Assembly: GCA_049999765.1 (NCBI GenBank)
Contig: JBNGIQ010008890.1
Span: forward strand, 1-33,547
Origin: Phaeoceros laevis
Taxonomy: Eukaryota > Anthocerotophyta > Anthocerotopsida > Notothyladales
DNA: 33,547 nt
Direction of reading: 5' to 3'
A model generated the notes under the pieces. That model saw only the letters and a program-made list of their open reading frames with translations. It made no database searches and was not told where the DNA came from. This document shows, piece by piece, positions 21,309 to 30,838 of the stretch; the stretch's first letter is position 1; each line of letters starts with the position of its first letter. Position numbers and translations under genes: made by a program.

Positions 21309-22690
21309 CAAACCATGGACGATGATCTTTATAACGAGGCCACCTTGGCAGCTGCACAAGAGCTGCCCGAGAACTTGGAAGAGGAAGCGGTTCCAGGCCC
21401 CACAGCCCCTCCAGCTTCAGCTGCCAGGAGGGTTGTGAGGCATACTCCTTCGGTTGCCACTCAGATTCCAGCTCTGCCAGCAGGGACGAGGCGAAACACT
21501 GCTCAAGTGTTACCCTCTATTGCTAGGCCAGGACTGTCCTCTAGGCAACTAGTCAACAGGATTATGAGAACACCTCTATTTTCATGCCAGGATCTCCATA
21601 TTTCGTCGACACAAGTGTTGGATGCATTTCGTCAATGCCAGCAAGGCGACGAGGCTGCTACAACAGATTTATTGACACCGAACATGCCTTTATTTTCAGG
21701 TATGAGTCCGGAGGATCCATATGAGGATGCACCTCTCGTTCAGGTACATAGGCGGCCTGGACAGCCGGCTGTCAATGCATCAGCAGCTATGCAGGTAATG
21801 GAACTTACTCAGTCCGTTTTTGCCGCCATTATGAACGGTGAATGCCACATAGCTAGTGCAGCTCTTGCACAAGCTATTAAGCATAACCCCGTAGTTGCTC
21901 CCGACCGGCGCAATGCAGTTAAAGTGCATGCCGCCATGGTGGACAACAGAGGTGGTGCTGTCACTTTACATGGTTTTCAGCCAGAAGTGGTTCTCATGGA
22001 CACAGGTGCGGAGCCCGTTATACTAGGAAAACGGATGGCAGAGCTCTGACTAGCAGTGGTGTTCAGCTGCAAGACTCGAAGTGGCACATTCGCACTGCTG
22101 GTGGTGGGGTGGAACCCCTCATGGGTGAGACTGTTGAGTGCATTCCTTTATGTTTTAAGGCTGGTACGCCGGAGGAACATGTTGTTCATGTACGCTGTCT
22201 CTTAACAACAGCAACCACCTATGACGTGCTCTTAGGGATGGAAGCTTTGTTTCCACCAGGCTTCATGATAGATCTGTGCACCGAGACAGCCTTTTTCAGG
22301 CCTGACTGGTCACAGCCCGAGCATCTGGCGGCTATCCCTTTGGATCTACATGGGCAGCAGGGCCCTCGTCATGCCTTTGTTGCACAAACTAATTTCCACA
22401 TTATTTGTGAACGACAGCAGCATGCCCTGCCTTCGTATGCCGCTTTCCATGTCACATGTGAGGAGGTGCTGGAGCATGGCGATGGTGAACACACTTATCT
22501 TGCAGATGCTTTTTCAGTAATGCCAGGCCCTGACTCTGCTGTTCCAACTATTCTATCATCAGACTGTACACAGTTATTGCAGAAAGCTCGTTCCACCATG
22601 CAGGCTGCCATGACACAGCTTAACGATTTTACATCGTCTTCAGCTCAAGCAGGCAGGCCGCATATTCCCTTGGTACAGCAAGTCGTGGCA
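21309..22690 (+). pseudogene. Pol N-terminus and aspartic protease of the DNMT-bearing element
   Basis: The frame continues directly from gag after one TGA (first ATG at 21315). A Pro/Ala-rich leader precedes the protease active site VVLMDTGAEPVILG (about 21988-22030). The second half, YDVLLGMEALFPPG (about 22221-22262), is in another frame. The break falls near 22047, where a TGA follows GAGCTC. A region of about 140 residues without recognised domain then leads to the methyltransferase. DTGA with LLGME identifies a retropepsin-like protease that would process Gag-Pol. Confidence 0.8.
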
Positions 22691-23700
22691 TGGCATCCAC
22701 CCAGCACGGGGCTGGTGTTAGTCGAACTCTTTGCCGGTTTAGCAACGGGTTTGGAGGCAGTGCTTCGTGTAGGCCTGACCATACAGAGGTATATTTATTG
22801 TGATTTAGATGCGGAGGTGAGGTCTGTGGCAGCTGCCCGCTTTCAGCAGTTGCATACAGAATATATCCACAGCAGTTTCCACAGCAGTTTCCACTTACTG
22901 CATTTGCAGCCGCTTTTACTACTTTGCCGCAAGATGTGCGTTTGATGAACAAATCTCATGTGGAGCTCATAGGCAAGGTCGACCTAATCATTGCTGGCTG
23001 GGAATGTCAGGGATTTAGCATGGCAGGTGCAGGGGGAGGCATGACTGACTTTCGCTCTGCTCTGTTCTTCGACCTTCTTGATGTGATGTTGCTGTTCCAA
23101 CAGCAATCACCGCAATTAGGTTACATTTTTGAGAACAGCCCAGCTCAGCTGGACTCTCGCCTACAGGTGCGACAAGATGCTGCTTTGATTACGCATTTCG
23201 TTGGTCGACCTCTGTTAGTGGATGCTGCTCAGTGCAACTCTTATGCTCACAGGCTTCGAAATTTTTGGACCAATCTGGCCCCATTATCTGTGCTTGAGCT
23301 TAGTTTCTTGCACACAATTCGAGATGCCAATCTGTAGCTTACGGATGTCTTGGCACCAGGCCGCCTCCCGCAGGCTGTCCAGCACAAGGACAAGCCTCCA
23401 TGGACGGATGCCAACATACCTGGCGAACCTTGCAAGGTATGGCCGACACTTGTTTCGTTTCCACAATCTTACGCATTCAGGGATGGGGGGCCAGGCACCG
23501 TCCAGGACACCCTGAAGGGCAAGGAGGATGAGCCCTCTCCAGAAGAACGTGAACAAGCAATGGGATTCAGGGCAGGCACCACCAGGGTGGCCCCCTTGTC
23601 TCGTCGCAGACGCTGTACCATCTTGGGTCGTGCCATGGACCTTAACTGCCTCACGTGGATTTTGGCATTAAGCCTCATGTTCCAGATGTATTACAGCTGC
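22691..23700 (+). pseudogene. DNMT3-like cytosine-5 DNA methyltransferase domain of Pol
   Basis: The domain would transfer methyl from S-adenosylmethionine to cytosine. Motif I is LVELFAGLATGLEAVL (about 22717), then RYIYCDLDAE. The catalytic loop is AGWECQGFSMAG: Cys is at 23005-23007, but Glu replaces the usual Pro before it. Motif VI is FENSP (about 23128), and the motif VIII region is VDAAQCNSYAHRLRNFWTNL. That DA-x3-S-x-AHR-x-R-x-FW-x-NL pattern is characteristic of DNMT3. A target-recognition-like segment, motif IX (PSPEEREQAMGF) and motif X (ILGRAMDLNCL) complete the fold. Damage: an extra AT in an AT repeat near 22863 shifts the frame, and a TAG is at 23335-23337. It lies between protease and reverse transcriptase in the same polyprotein. 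Confidence 0.88.
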
Positions 23701-25400
23701 TTGCCGTTAGTTCATTCTGCACTTTTGGATTATGTTGCTCACCCTGACATGGTGCACATGAGGCAGCTACGAAGTTATGCCTTCGATCTCACTGCTGGGG
23801 GGGAGGAGACGCCGGGTTCTTGTCCTTTTTCAGCAGGATTCTCAGCCATTCCTTCACCACAAGTAGATCACAGAGCAGGACTTGGGCACCCTCTGGAGCA
23901 AACCAAACCAGCTACTGCTGCTACACACTCGTGGACTTTTGGGCATAAGCTATCTGCAGCCCAGAAACGGCAGTTACACGGTTTGCTTGTCAAACACCAA
24001 GATTGTTTTGCATTCAGCATGTCGGACTTACGTCAATGTAGTGTGCTGAAATTCAGAATCCCTTTGACGTCAGAAGAGCCGGTATGGCGCAAGAGACACC
24101 GGCTTAGCAAGGCGGAGTGGGATTTAGTAGATTAGCGATGTCAAGAGTTGCACAAAGCTGGTTTAATTAGGCCATCGACTTTTGATTATGCAGCAGCTAC
24201 CGTGATGCCTGCAAAAAAGGATTCTAATGGCTTGTGGACTGAAAAGCGTATGTGTGGTGACTACAGATCCCTCAACAAGTTGACTCCTCAAGACCGGTAT
24301 CCGGTGCCTTTGCCCGAGGAGATATTTGACAGCTTGGGCTCTTCTAAGGTGTTCTCCATTCTTGACCTTCGTCAAGGATTCAATCAGATTCAGGTTGCAG
24401 AGGAGGACTGTAAAAAAACGGCTTTTCATGGTAGCAGTCAACTTTGGGAATGGGTGGTCATGCCTTTTGGCTTGCGCAATGCTCCTGTCACTTTTCAGCG
24501 AGTCATGGATAGGGTTTTAGCTGGTGCTGATCATTTGTGTTGCTATATTGATGATGTGCTGGTGCACAGTCCGGATTTTACAACACATCTTATACACTTG
24601 GAAGACCTATTTGTGAGGCTGAAGAATGCCAATCTGCGTTGCCACCCTAGTAAGTGCGAGTTTGCCATGGACACGGTCGTGTATTTAGGGCACCGGGTGG
24701 TCCCTGATGGCATCACTCCGCACAAGGCTAAGGTGGACGCAATTGCAGGCATGCCGGTCCCAACAGATCTGTCTAGGCTAAGAGCTTTCCTTGGACTGGC
24801 TAACTATTACAGGACGTATGTTCAAGATTTCAGCAAGATAGCCCGGCCACTTTACGACCTGCTCAAGAAGGATGTCACCTGGTTGTGGACAGCCACATGT
24901 CAAACAGCATTTGAAGGGCTCAAGGAGAGCCTCATGCAAATGCCCGTCATGAGAAGGCCGGACTTCACAAAACCGTTTGTGCTGCACACCGACTGGAGTT
25001 CACTTGGCATTGGGGCTGTTTTGACGCAGGTTGATGAAGGAGGCACGGAGCAGGTCATTGCTTATGCTTCTCGTAGCAATAACCGTGCTGAATCCAACTA
25101 CTCCTCTTATGAGGGTGAATGCCTAGCTGTTGTGTGGTCAGTCATCCATTTTCGCCCTTATTTGCATGGCCGCACATTCACTATTGTTACTGATCATCAG
25201 CCGCTACATTGGTTGATGACCAACGATAAGTTGAGTGGGAAACTTGCCCGCTGGGCGCTGCTGCTGCAGGAATATGATATGGAAATTCTTCATAGACCAG
25301 GTCTCACGCATCAAAATGCTGATGCCTTGTCTCGGAGTCCCACGCCTTCTAATGAGGACACATCAGCAGCCCGGCAGGATTTTGATCCTAGCTATGTGCA
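23701..25400 (+). pseudogene. Reverse transcriptase and RNase H of the DNMT-bearing element
   Basis: An upstream segment has LHGLLVKHQDCFAFS and EEPVWRKRHRLS, the usual entry to Ty3/gypsy RT. A TAG at 24133-24135 interrupts it. The palm follows: MCGDYRSLNKLT, ILDLRQGFNQIQV, MPFGLRNAPVTFQ and catalytic YIDD (24544-24555). RNase H motifs follow: LHTDWSSLG, EGECLAVVW, TDHQPLHWL and NADALSR. From 24148 the frame is open through integrase for 800 codons. All catalytic residues are present, so only a few lesions separate this copy from a complete one. Confidence 0.92.
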
Positions 25401-26660
25401 GGCAACAGGGTGGACAACAGCTGCTTTCCTTTCGTTACTGGTTAACACAGCTGCTCGTATCATCCCGGTGTCACAGCGCACGGATATTTGGACAGACCGT
25501 GCTTGTATGACATTTCTGAAAACACATGACATGCCTGCAGGATGCTCAACTATGGAGCGGGATCGTATTACACACCGGTGCAAACGGTATGTCTGGCGTA
25601 CAGATCACCTAGTAAGGGTGCTGGCTCAAGGAGAGAGGGTGGTGCCGCCACCACATGAGAGGCGGGCACTTGTTCAACGAGTTCACGATGAAATGGGTCA
25701 CTTCGGTGTGAAACGTACTTACAGTTTATTATTATCTCATTTCTTCTGGACTGGAATGTTCTCTCAGATCCGTGAGGTGGTGGCCCGATGCGAACAGTGT
25801 GACAGGGTGAGAGCACATTTCACTGCTCGACAGCCTGTCTTGCATCCACTACCCATCCAGGGTTTGTTCTACCGCTGGAGTTGTGATCTCGCAGGCGAGC
25901 TACCCAAGACCCCGCGTGGCAACGTGTATGTTATGGTAATGATAGAGCACTTCAGTAAGTGGGTTGAACTGGTGGCTTTGCCTAACAAAGAAGCAGCTAC
26001 TACTAGTCAGGCTTTCCTCAACTGCGTGCTCAGCAGATATGGTGCATGCGCGGAGTGTCTCACCGACCAAGGCTCGGAATTTCGTGGTGCCTTTCAAGAA
26101 ATGCTGGATTGGGCTTTGGTAGACCATCGACGCACCTCCAGGGAGCACCCTCAGGCGGATGGACTAGCCGAGCGTATGGTGCAAACAACCAAGAGAGGCT
26201 TGCGGAAATTATGCATGACACAGCACCCCTTGGATTGGGATCTCATGCTTCCATATATAGCTATGGGTTATCATTTCAGCAAGCAGGCTTCTTTGAGTGA
26301 CTTTTTGCCCTACTTCCTGCTGTTCGGGCGACATCCAATTCCACCGTTGTCCATAGCTGCAACTATGGAACAAGTGGTCAACTTGGATGACCCCAACACG
26401 TGGGCTACAGTCATATCTGATCGGGCTGTTTTGTTTCGGCGTTGCCATTCCCATGGCCATGGGCAACCTCCAGATTGCCCAGCACAGGGACACCCTTCGG
26501 TATGCGCATACACGCGGTGGCAGCTATCTTCCCAAGGCCAGAAAATTTGAGCCAGGTGATTTCGTTTATCTTCAGAAGCAAACTGCTAACACTCTGGATA
26601 CTGCTGCAAGTAGAATCATCCTTCGTGTCAAGCAGGTCAAGCCCTCGGGAGTACTTGTGT
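25401..26660 (+). pseudogene. Integrase of the DNMT-bearing element
   Basis: The H2C2 zinc finger (HDEMGHFGVKRT ... CEQCDR) lies at 25685-25803. The catalytic DDE residues are Asp at 25884-25886 (CDLAG), Asp at 26064-26066 (TDQGSEF) and Glu at 26169-26171 (GLAERM). A frameshift near 26440 moves the C-terminal part into another frame. There, GGSYLPKARKFEPGDFVYL forms the basic, GPY/F-like C-terminal module that leads into the PHD finger. Confidence 0.9.
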
Positions 26661-26932
26661 TGCAGGGTCAAGATGGTAGAACATGGAATGACCATCAGAA
26701 AAATTGTGCGCCATGTCATCTTCCTAATCTGGATCCTACTGTGGTTACTGTTGATTGGAGGCCGCCCCCGGACTTCCCCTGCAAGGTTTGTATGAGGATA
26801 GATGATGCCGCACAAATGCTCATGTGCGATGATTGTAACAGTGGGTACCACATGTTTTGTTTGCGCCCGCCTCTTACTCTAGTTCCGGATGGACGCTGGT
26901 CGTGCCCAGCATGCTCACCGTTCTCTTCATGA
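26661..26932 (+). CDS. C-terminal PHD finger of the retrotransposon Pol
   Basis: The C-terminal 90 residues after integrase hold a C4HC3 PHD finger: CKVC, then MCDDCNSGYHMFC, then WSCPAC, with the usual PPLTLVPDGRW lead-in. PHD fingers commonly read histone H3 tails. Many plant Ty3/gypsy elements carry a chromodomain at this place, so the PHD may steer integration or methylation to certain chromatin; that is inference. An upstream Cys/His pair (CAPCHLPNLDP) is also conserved. The frame continues from the integrase C-terminus and ends at TGA 26930-26932. The same module occurs in a second copy at 29660-29918. Confidence 0.88.
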
Positions 26933-26954
26933 CGGCTGCAGCATTGCTCGCACA

Positions 26955-26968
26955 ATGCTGGGGGGGGG
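26955..26968 (+). promoter_or_regulatory. Polypurine tract of the DNMT-bearing element
   Basis: An atgctg followed by eight more G residues sits 22 bp after the Pol stop and directly before a TG. This is the expected place for the plus-strand primer and the 3' LTR start. The related fragment has the same tract at 29938-29951. Confidence 0.6.
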
Positions 26969-27669
26969 TGCAGTTCCTTGCTTTTTGATGTGTTTATTCA
27001 GGTTGTGTTGCTGCTGCTGCAGCCAGCACACTTGGTCGGGTTTTTCCTATGTGTTGCATTCAGGTCGTTTTGCTGCTGCTGCAGCCAACAGGCTTGACCA
27101 GTTTATCATTTCTTTCATGTATGACTACTACTGCTGCATACTCAGCAATGCTGATAGGCTAGTTCAGATCTTGCCAATGTGTTTCTGGCAGCTATGTAGC
27201 TCAGCTGTAGCTCATGTGTTTTTGCACTTTCTGTGTTGATCAACCACTAGCGAAGGAATGCGACAGTAACTAGCTGCTGCATTCTAGGATTTGGGGATGG
27301 GCTTGTGTTGCACGACTCTTCACAGCAATGGATGCCATGTAGCACGACACACCTCGTAATGCCGTAATCACGAAACTGCACTGCTGCCTGTGGTGCCGCC
27401 CGTCCTACAAGAAGGAGTGGAGACTTCCCTTTCCGACTCTGAATCACAAATTGAAGCCCATCTGCGCCACTTGGGGGGATCGACCACCCCCGGCTGTGCA
27501 CTTGCTGGCTCCCCTAATCCCAACGCTACTCGCAATGCCGTCTTGTTCAACACTCCCCCCGGCAAGATGGCTAGTGCTGGTCCCAATGTCCCACACTTGG
27601 GCAGCCCCGATGCCCGAGCGGGCTCCCCGGCTCTTGCCAGCTTTGAGATGAACACTCGCTGCACCCCGC
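26969..27669. other. Probable 3' LTR start of the DNMT-bearing element, then unassigned sequence
   Basis: After the polypurine tract, two similar segments rich in ttgctgctgctgcagcca occur at about 27006-27027 and 27069-27090. I cannot fix the outer LTR border because no 5' LTR copy is present. A gtagcacgaca word near 27338 also occurs in the repeats at 30072 and 30712. No gene is recognised. Confidence 0.4.
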
Positions 27670-28420
27670 CTACTGCTGGTAGATGATTTTCGTCCACACC
27701 CGCTCCAGCAAAACGCAATCGCACGGTGATTGTGCGTCCTCCGCCATGTCGCACAGAGTCTCCCCGATCGCTTCACTTAGGTCATCCGCTATGGGAGCCG
27801 ACACCAGCTTGAAAACTTGGTATAGGAAGCACATTATGATTGCCAAATGATCTGCCATGATGTCTCGCTTGCCGATCACGCAATGGCTAAACACACTCAA
27901 TACCACCAACCAATCGTCAGCTACTCTTGATCTAGCTCGCGATAGAGCATGCACGCCCAGTCTTTGCCTTCACAACACCAGATCGTCCACCATAATTGGT
28001 CCGCCAGGCTCTAAGGGCCTCCGCTTACGGTCCCAGTTGTGCGTGCAACTGAAATTGCTGCCAGAAGGTTCACCGGAGCCTCCAAACTTCAGATCGGAGC
28101 GGAAGGCATGTTGCGCGCACTGACTCCCGCCCTGCCGTCTTCCTTCCCGCACATCCGCTCAGTCACACGCTAATTCGATGCAGCGCCAAGCTTGGTGACA
28201 GTCGGCACTCAGATTGCAAAAATGGTTGCATGTCACACCTTTCTCGCTGCGGGCCTCCGGCTGCCGTAGTACCAAATGCAAAATGCTCCGGCTTTCGTCA
28301 GGCGATCGTCCTCCCCGCCTATTGAGCCATGCAAAACTCAAGCAACAGATCACGTCCCAACTTCCTCCGGTGTCTTTCCTCCCACGTGAGGCAACGGACC
28401 TTGTACAATGCTACACCCGG
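27670..28420 (-). pseudogene. Leader or gag-like region after the minus-strand primer site
   Basis: Directly downstream (minus strand) of the primer-binding site, this should be the 5' leader of the element with LTR copy 2. The frame 27954-27670 encodes 94 residues with VSAP, then DMA, then CDCVLLERVW, echoing 10211-9822. Other frames are short and broken. I do not recognise a family. Confidence 0.35.
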
Positions 28421-28432
28421 GCTCTGATACCA
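28421..28432 (-). promoter_or_regulatory. Primer-binding site matching initiator tRNA-Met
   Basis: On the minus strand the sequence reads TGGTATCAGAGC, the standard plant retrotransposon primer site for initiator tRNA-Met. It lies two bases inside the LTR border at 28435. It proves that the right LTR belongs to a minus-strand element whose body extends leftwards. Confidence 0.85.
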
Positions 28433-28434
28433 CA

Positions 28435-29329
28435 TGCAATTACGTGCTAACACCCGTTCTTCCCCTAATCAGCACTCCCACACACTCCGTAAGTCCCCAG
28501 GTAACAGACACGAAATAAGCAAACAACCAACCGTCCCATTCCGGTGTTGAATGGCTAATCGTGTGTTCCTGACGGGCTTCGTTGCCGGCTTCCCAGCCAA
28601 ATGGCCTTACTTAACCACGCACTTAGATAGGCTCCATGCATCAGCAAGGACGCCTGACACAACCAGATCTTGCGTACCGCCTGACGCCTGAGCTCCCGCC
28701 ATCGCCAGGTGCCCGGCCGCCAGACGTGTGGATAGAATACAATCAAAATCTCTCTCCTCTGTCCGAAGTCAGACCGCCTTACATAGGCCCGGAATGCGAA
28801 CCGGACCTAAGACCCAACCCTAACGATCGGGCCTGGTTCCTAACCTAGCCACCGCCATCAGCGGCTGCCGGTTAGGGAAACTTCCCTAACCGTCGTTCAG
28901 TCAACTAACCCACTGGCCAGGTGTGAACTAACCCTGGCGGCACCTAACCAGCTTCCTTAACTAAACGTGCAATGCAAAGCGCTGTTTAATGAGTTCTCCT
29001 AGTCACCACGTTCGGGTATTCAGCACGCCACACACCTAGCCCTAGAGCTAGATATCAAGTAACACACTAGTTACTTCAAGTAACTATCTAGTTCTCTCTC
29101 AGGTAAGTCCATTACACTATAAGTGTTATTTCTCTATAATTATTACCCTAGGGGCTAAATGTTATTTATTATTTGTTACCCTTCAAGGAAAAATAGCAAA
29201 TTCATTCTTCATATTTTGCCTCCCATGAATGTAAGTCATGATTAACTAAGTACTTATGACTGATTATTGAAGCGTTGGAGAATGCAGACACAATATAATG
29301 TAGTCCTTGGAGTTTTCTGGGATGTTACA
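28435..29329 (-). repeat. LTR copy 2 (5' LTR of a minus-strand element)
   Basis: The inner border is set by the primer site. The outer border is inferred from TGTAACATCCC on the minus strand, a common plant LTR start, ending at 29329, which gives an 895-bp LTR with TG...CA ends. The inner 556 bp match LTR copy 1. Bases after 29329 (aaaac) do not match the actca beside copy 1, so a shared target duplication is not supported. Confidence 0.65.
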
Positions 29330-29659
29330 AAAACACGTCATCCCTAATCACATCAAGTCAGCAAGGCAGGCGCCAATTACCCGTTATATTATTGTACCTT
29401 AAGTGATTTCCTATTGCAAGTAAAACTAGTGTTTTGATTTTTTATTGATAATATAATCTAATAATTATTAAAAATAATTAATTATATATATTATTGAGAA
29501 ACAATTGTCACCCTCTCTTAATGTTCCCCCCTGCCCTGCTCCAATGGGGTAATAGTTATAGAGAGCAGACTGTAGGCCTATACCTATTATTCCATTTAAA
29601 AACAGTTTACTATTTCTATTAAAAGATAAGAATTGAAAGCAATAAAACATGATTGGAAG
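29330..29659. other. AT-rich spacer
   Basis: Very AT-rich sequence (for example 29437-29495) with no recognised feature. It ends at the breakpoint where homology to the DNMT-bearing element starts. Confidence 0.4.
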
Positions 29660-29918
29660 TCAAGATGGTCGAGAGTGGAAGGACCATCAGAAGAATTGTG
29701 CACCCTGCCATCTTCCGAATCTCGATCCAGAGGTCATTACTGCTGATTGGCGGCCTCCACCTGATTTCCCATGCAAGGTATGTAGAAGGATTGATGATGC
29801 TGATCAGCTCTTGCTTTGCGATGGCTGCAATTCAGGTTTTCACCTTTTTTGTTTAGTCCCTCCTCTCACCTTAGTACCTGAAGGCACTTGGAAATGCCCA
29901 GCATGTGCCAAGGCTTGA
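29660..29918 (+). pseudogene. PHD-finger fragment of a second DNMT-type retrotransposon copy
   Basis: Homology to 26670-26925 starts at about 29660 (tcaagatgg). The fragment encodes the same module: the NCAPCHLPNLDP lead-in and a C4HC3 PHD finger with CKVC, LCDGCNSGFHLFC and WKCPAC, ending at TGA 29916-29918. Roughly four fifths of residues agree with the full element, while many codons differ only at silent positions. The rest of pol is missing. The frame has no stop within the preserved part. It is followed by the same G-rich tract at 29938-29951. Confidence 0.85.
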
Positions 29919-29937
29919 TCGGTTCAGCATTGTGCTC

Positions 29938-29951
29938 AATGCTGGGGGGGG
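29938..29951 (+). promoter_or_regulatory. Polypurine tract of the second element copy
   Basis: aatgctg plus a G run follows the PHD stop by about 20 bp, as at 26955-26968. The sequence after it (agtagtacac) should be the start of the 3' LTR of this copy. Confidence 0.55.
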
Positions 29952-30082
29952 AGTAGTACACTCTTTTTCTTGTTTTGTTTGTTAGCCTGCTGCTGTCTTC
30001 AAGAGGGCACCTGCAGGCATGCCTTTGCATGGAGCTTGGATGTAGCACGATGGCATGTGGCGGGACATGGAGTAGCACGACA
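29952..30082 (+). repeat. 131-bp direct repeat, unit 1
   Basis: This segment recurs at 30592-30722 with one mismatch. It starts exactly after the polypurine tract, so it is probably the first part of an LTR. Confidence 0.8.
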
Positions 30083-30591
30083 GCTGTCATGACAAGTTGT
30101 CATGTGTCACCATGGCACGTAGATTCATGAGTAGTGCTTATCTCTAGATGCTATTATTATTTTTATTGTAAGAAAGCATACCGAGCCTAGTACCACATGG
30201 TAGGCGTAAGCATTAGTATTTTAAGTGCCAAGGATGGTGGCGCGAAGGAGGCTTTCGAGGGAATCACGGCGTCAACGGAGGGGAGCCACACAATGGCTAA
30301 CTCAGCTGGGTCTCTTAGGGTGGGCTAGCAGGAGGCGCCTTAGTTTTGCAATTCCTTTGTCTTGTGCTTGAGCGCTGGAGCACTACACGCATGTTTGAAC
30401 CTTGGATTTTCTTCTAAATCTACGCCAGCTTATTGCTGTGCTTGCATTGTGAATGAGTCATTGAGCGTGTGTCCGTGTGTGTGTGATAGGAATTAGTTGC
30501 TCAGTTGAGAGCTGCTCACATGCAGTTCATCCTCACACAATTTACCCCGACCTGCTGGACACACAAAGCCAGGATGATCGTGGGATCCTCT
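30083..30591. other. Spacer between 131-bp repeats, possible LTR remainder
   Basis: No gene is recognised. If the LTR is about 640 bp long, this is its remainder and the second repeat is the start of an abutting LTR. There is a short GT-rich run at 30467-30484. Confidence 0.35.
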
Positions 30592-30722
30592 AGTAGTACA
30601 CTCTTTTTCTTGTTTTGTTTGTTAGCCTGCTGCTGTCTTCAAGAGGGCACCTGCAGGCATGCCTATGCATGGAGCTTGGATGTAGCACGATGGCATGTGG
30701 CGGGACATGGAGTAGCACGACA
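30592..30722 (+). repeat. 131-bp direct repeat, unit 2
   Basis: Same as 29952-30082 apart from one base (cctttgc versus cctatgc). The similarity ends sharply after acgaca. Confidence 0.8.
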
Positions 30723-30838
30723 AGGACCAATGTTCAGGGCTGCTGATTCACGATAACAAAGATCCGCGCTGTTTTTTTGTAATATATGGACGGGGTTCGT
30801 GAGACCGTCAGCAAAACCGTGGCCATAAAAAAAATTAT

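Larger units (their letters stand above)
19156..26968 (+). mobile_element. Ty3/gypsy retrotransposon encoding DNMT3-like methyltransferase and PHD finger
   Basis: Internal region of a plus-strand LTR retrotransposon with the order Gag (two CCHC knuckles), aspartic protease, cytosine-5 DNA methyltransferase, reverse transcriptase, RNase H, integrase, PHD finger, polypurine tract. The pol frame is broken by frameshifts near 22047, 22863 and 26440 and by TAGs at 23335 and 24133. A TGA at 21306 separates Gag from Pol. A G-rich tract (26955-26968) followed by TG probably marks the start of the 3' LTR, but no matching 5' LTR is visible. It is distinct from the minus-strand element, which has another Gag and no methyltransferase. 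Confidence 0.9.

Noticed and set aside
22044-22052. Programmed frameshift at the protease break
   Set aside because: The CTC TGA CTA context has no slippery heptamer, a +1 shift meets TAG at once, and other lesions in the copy suggest simple mutation.
8992-29329. Proof of a single element by target-site duplication
   Set aside because: The 5-mers beside the two LTRs differ (actca and aaaac), so a common insertion is kept only as a hypothesis.
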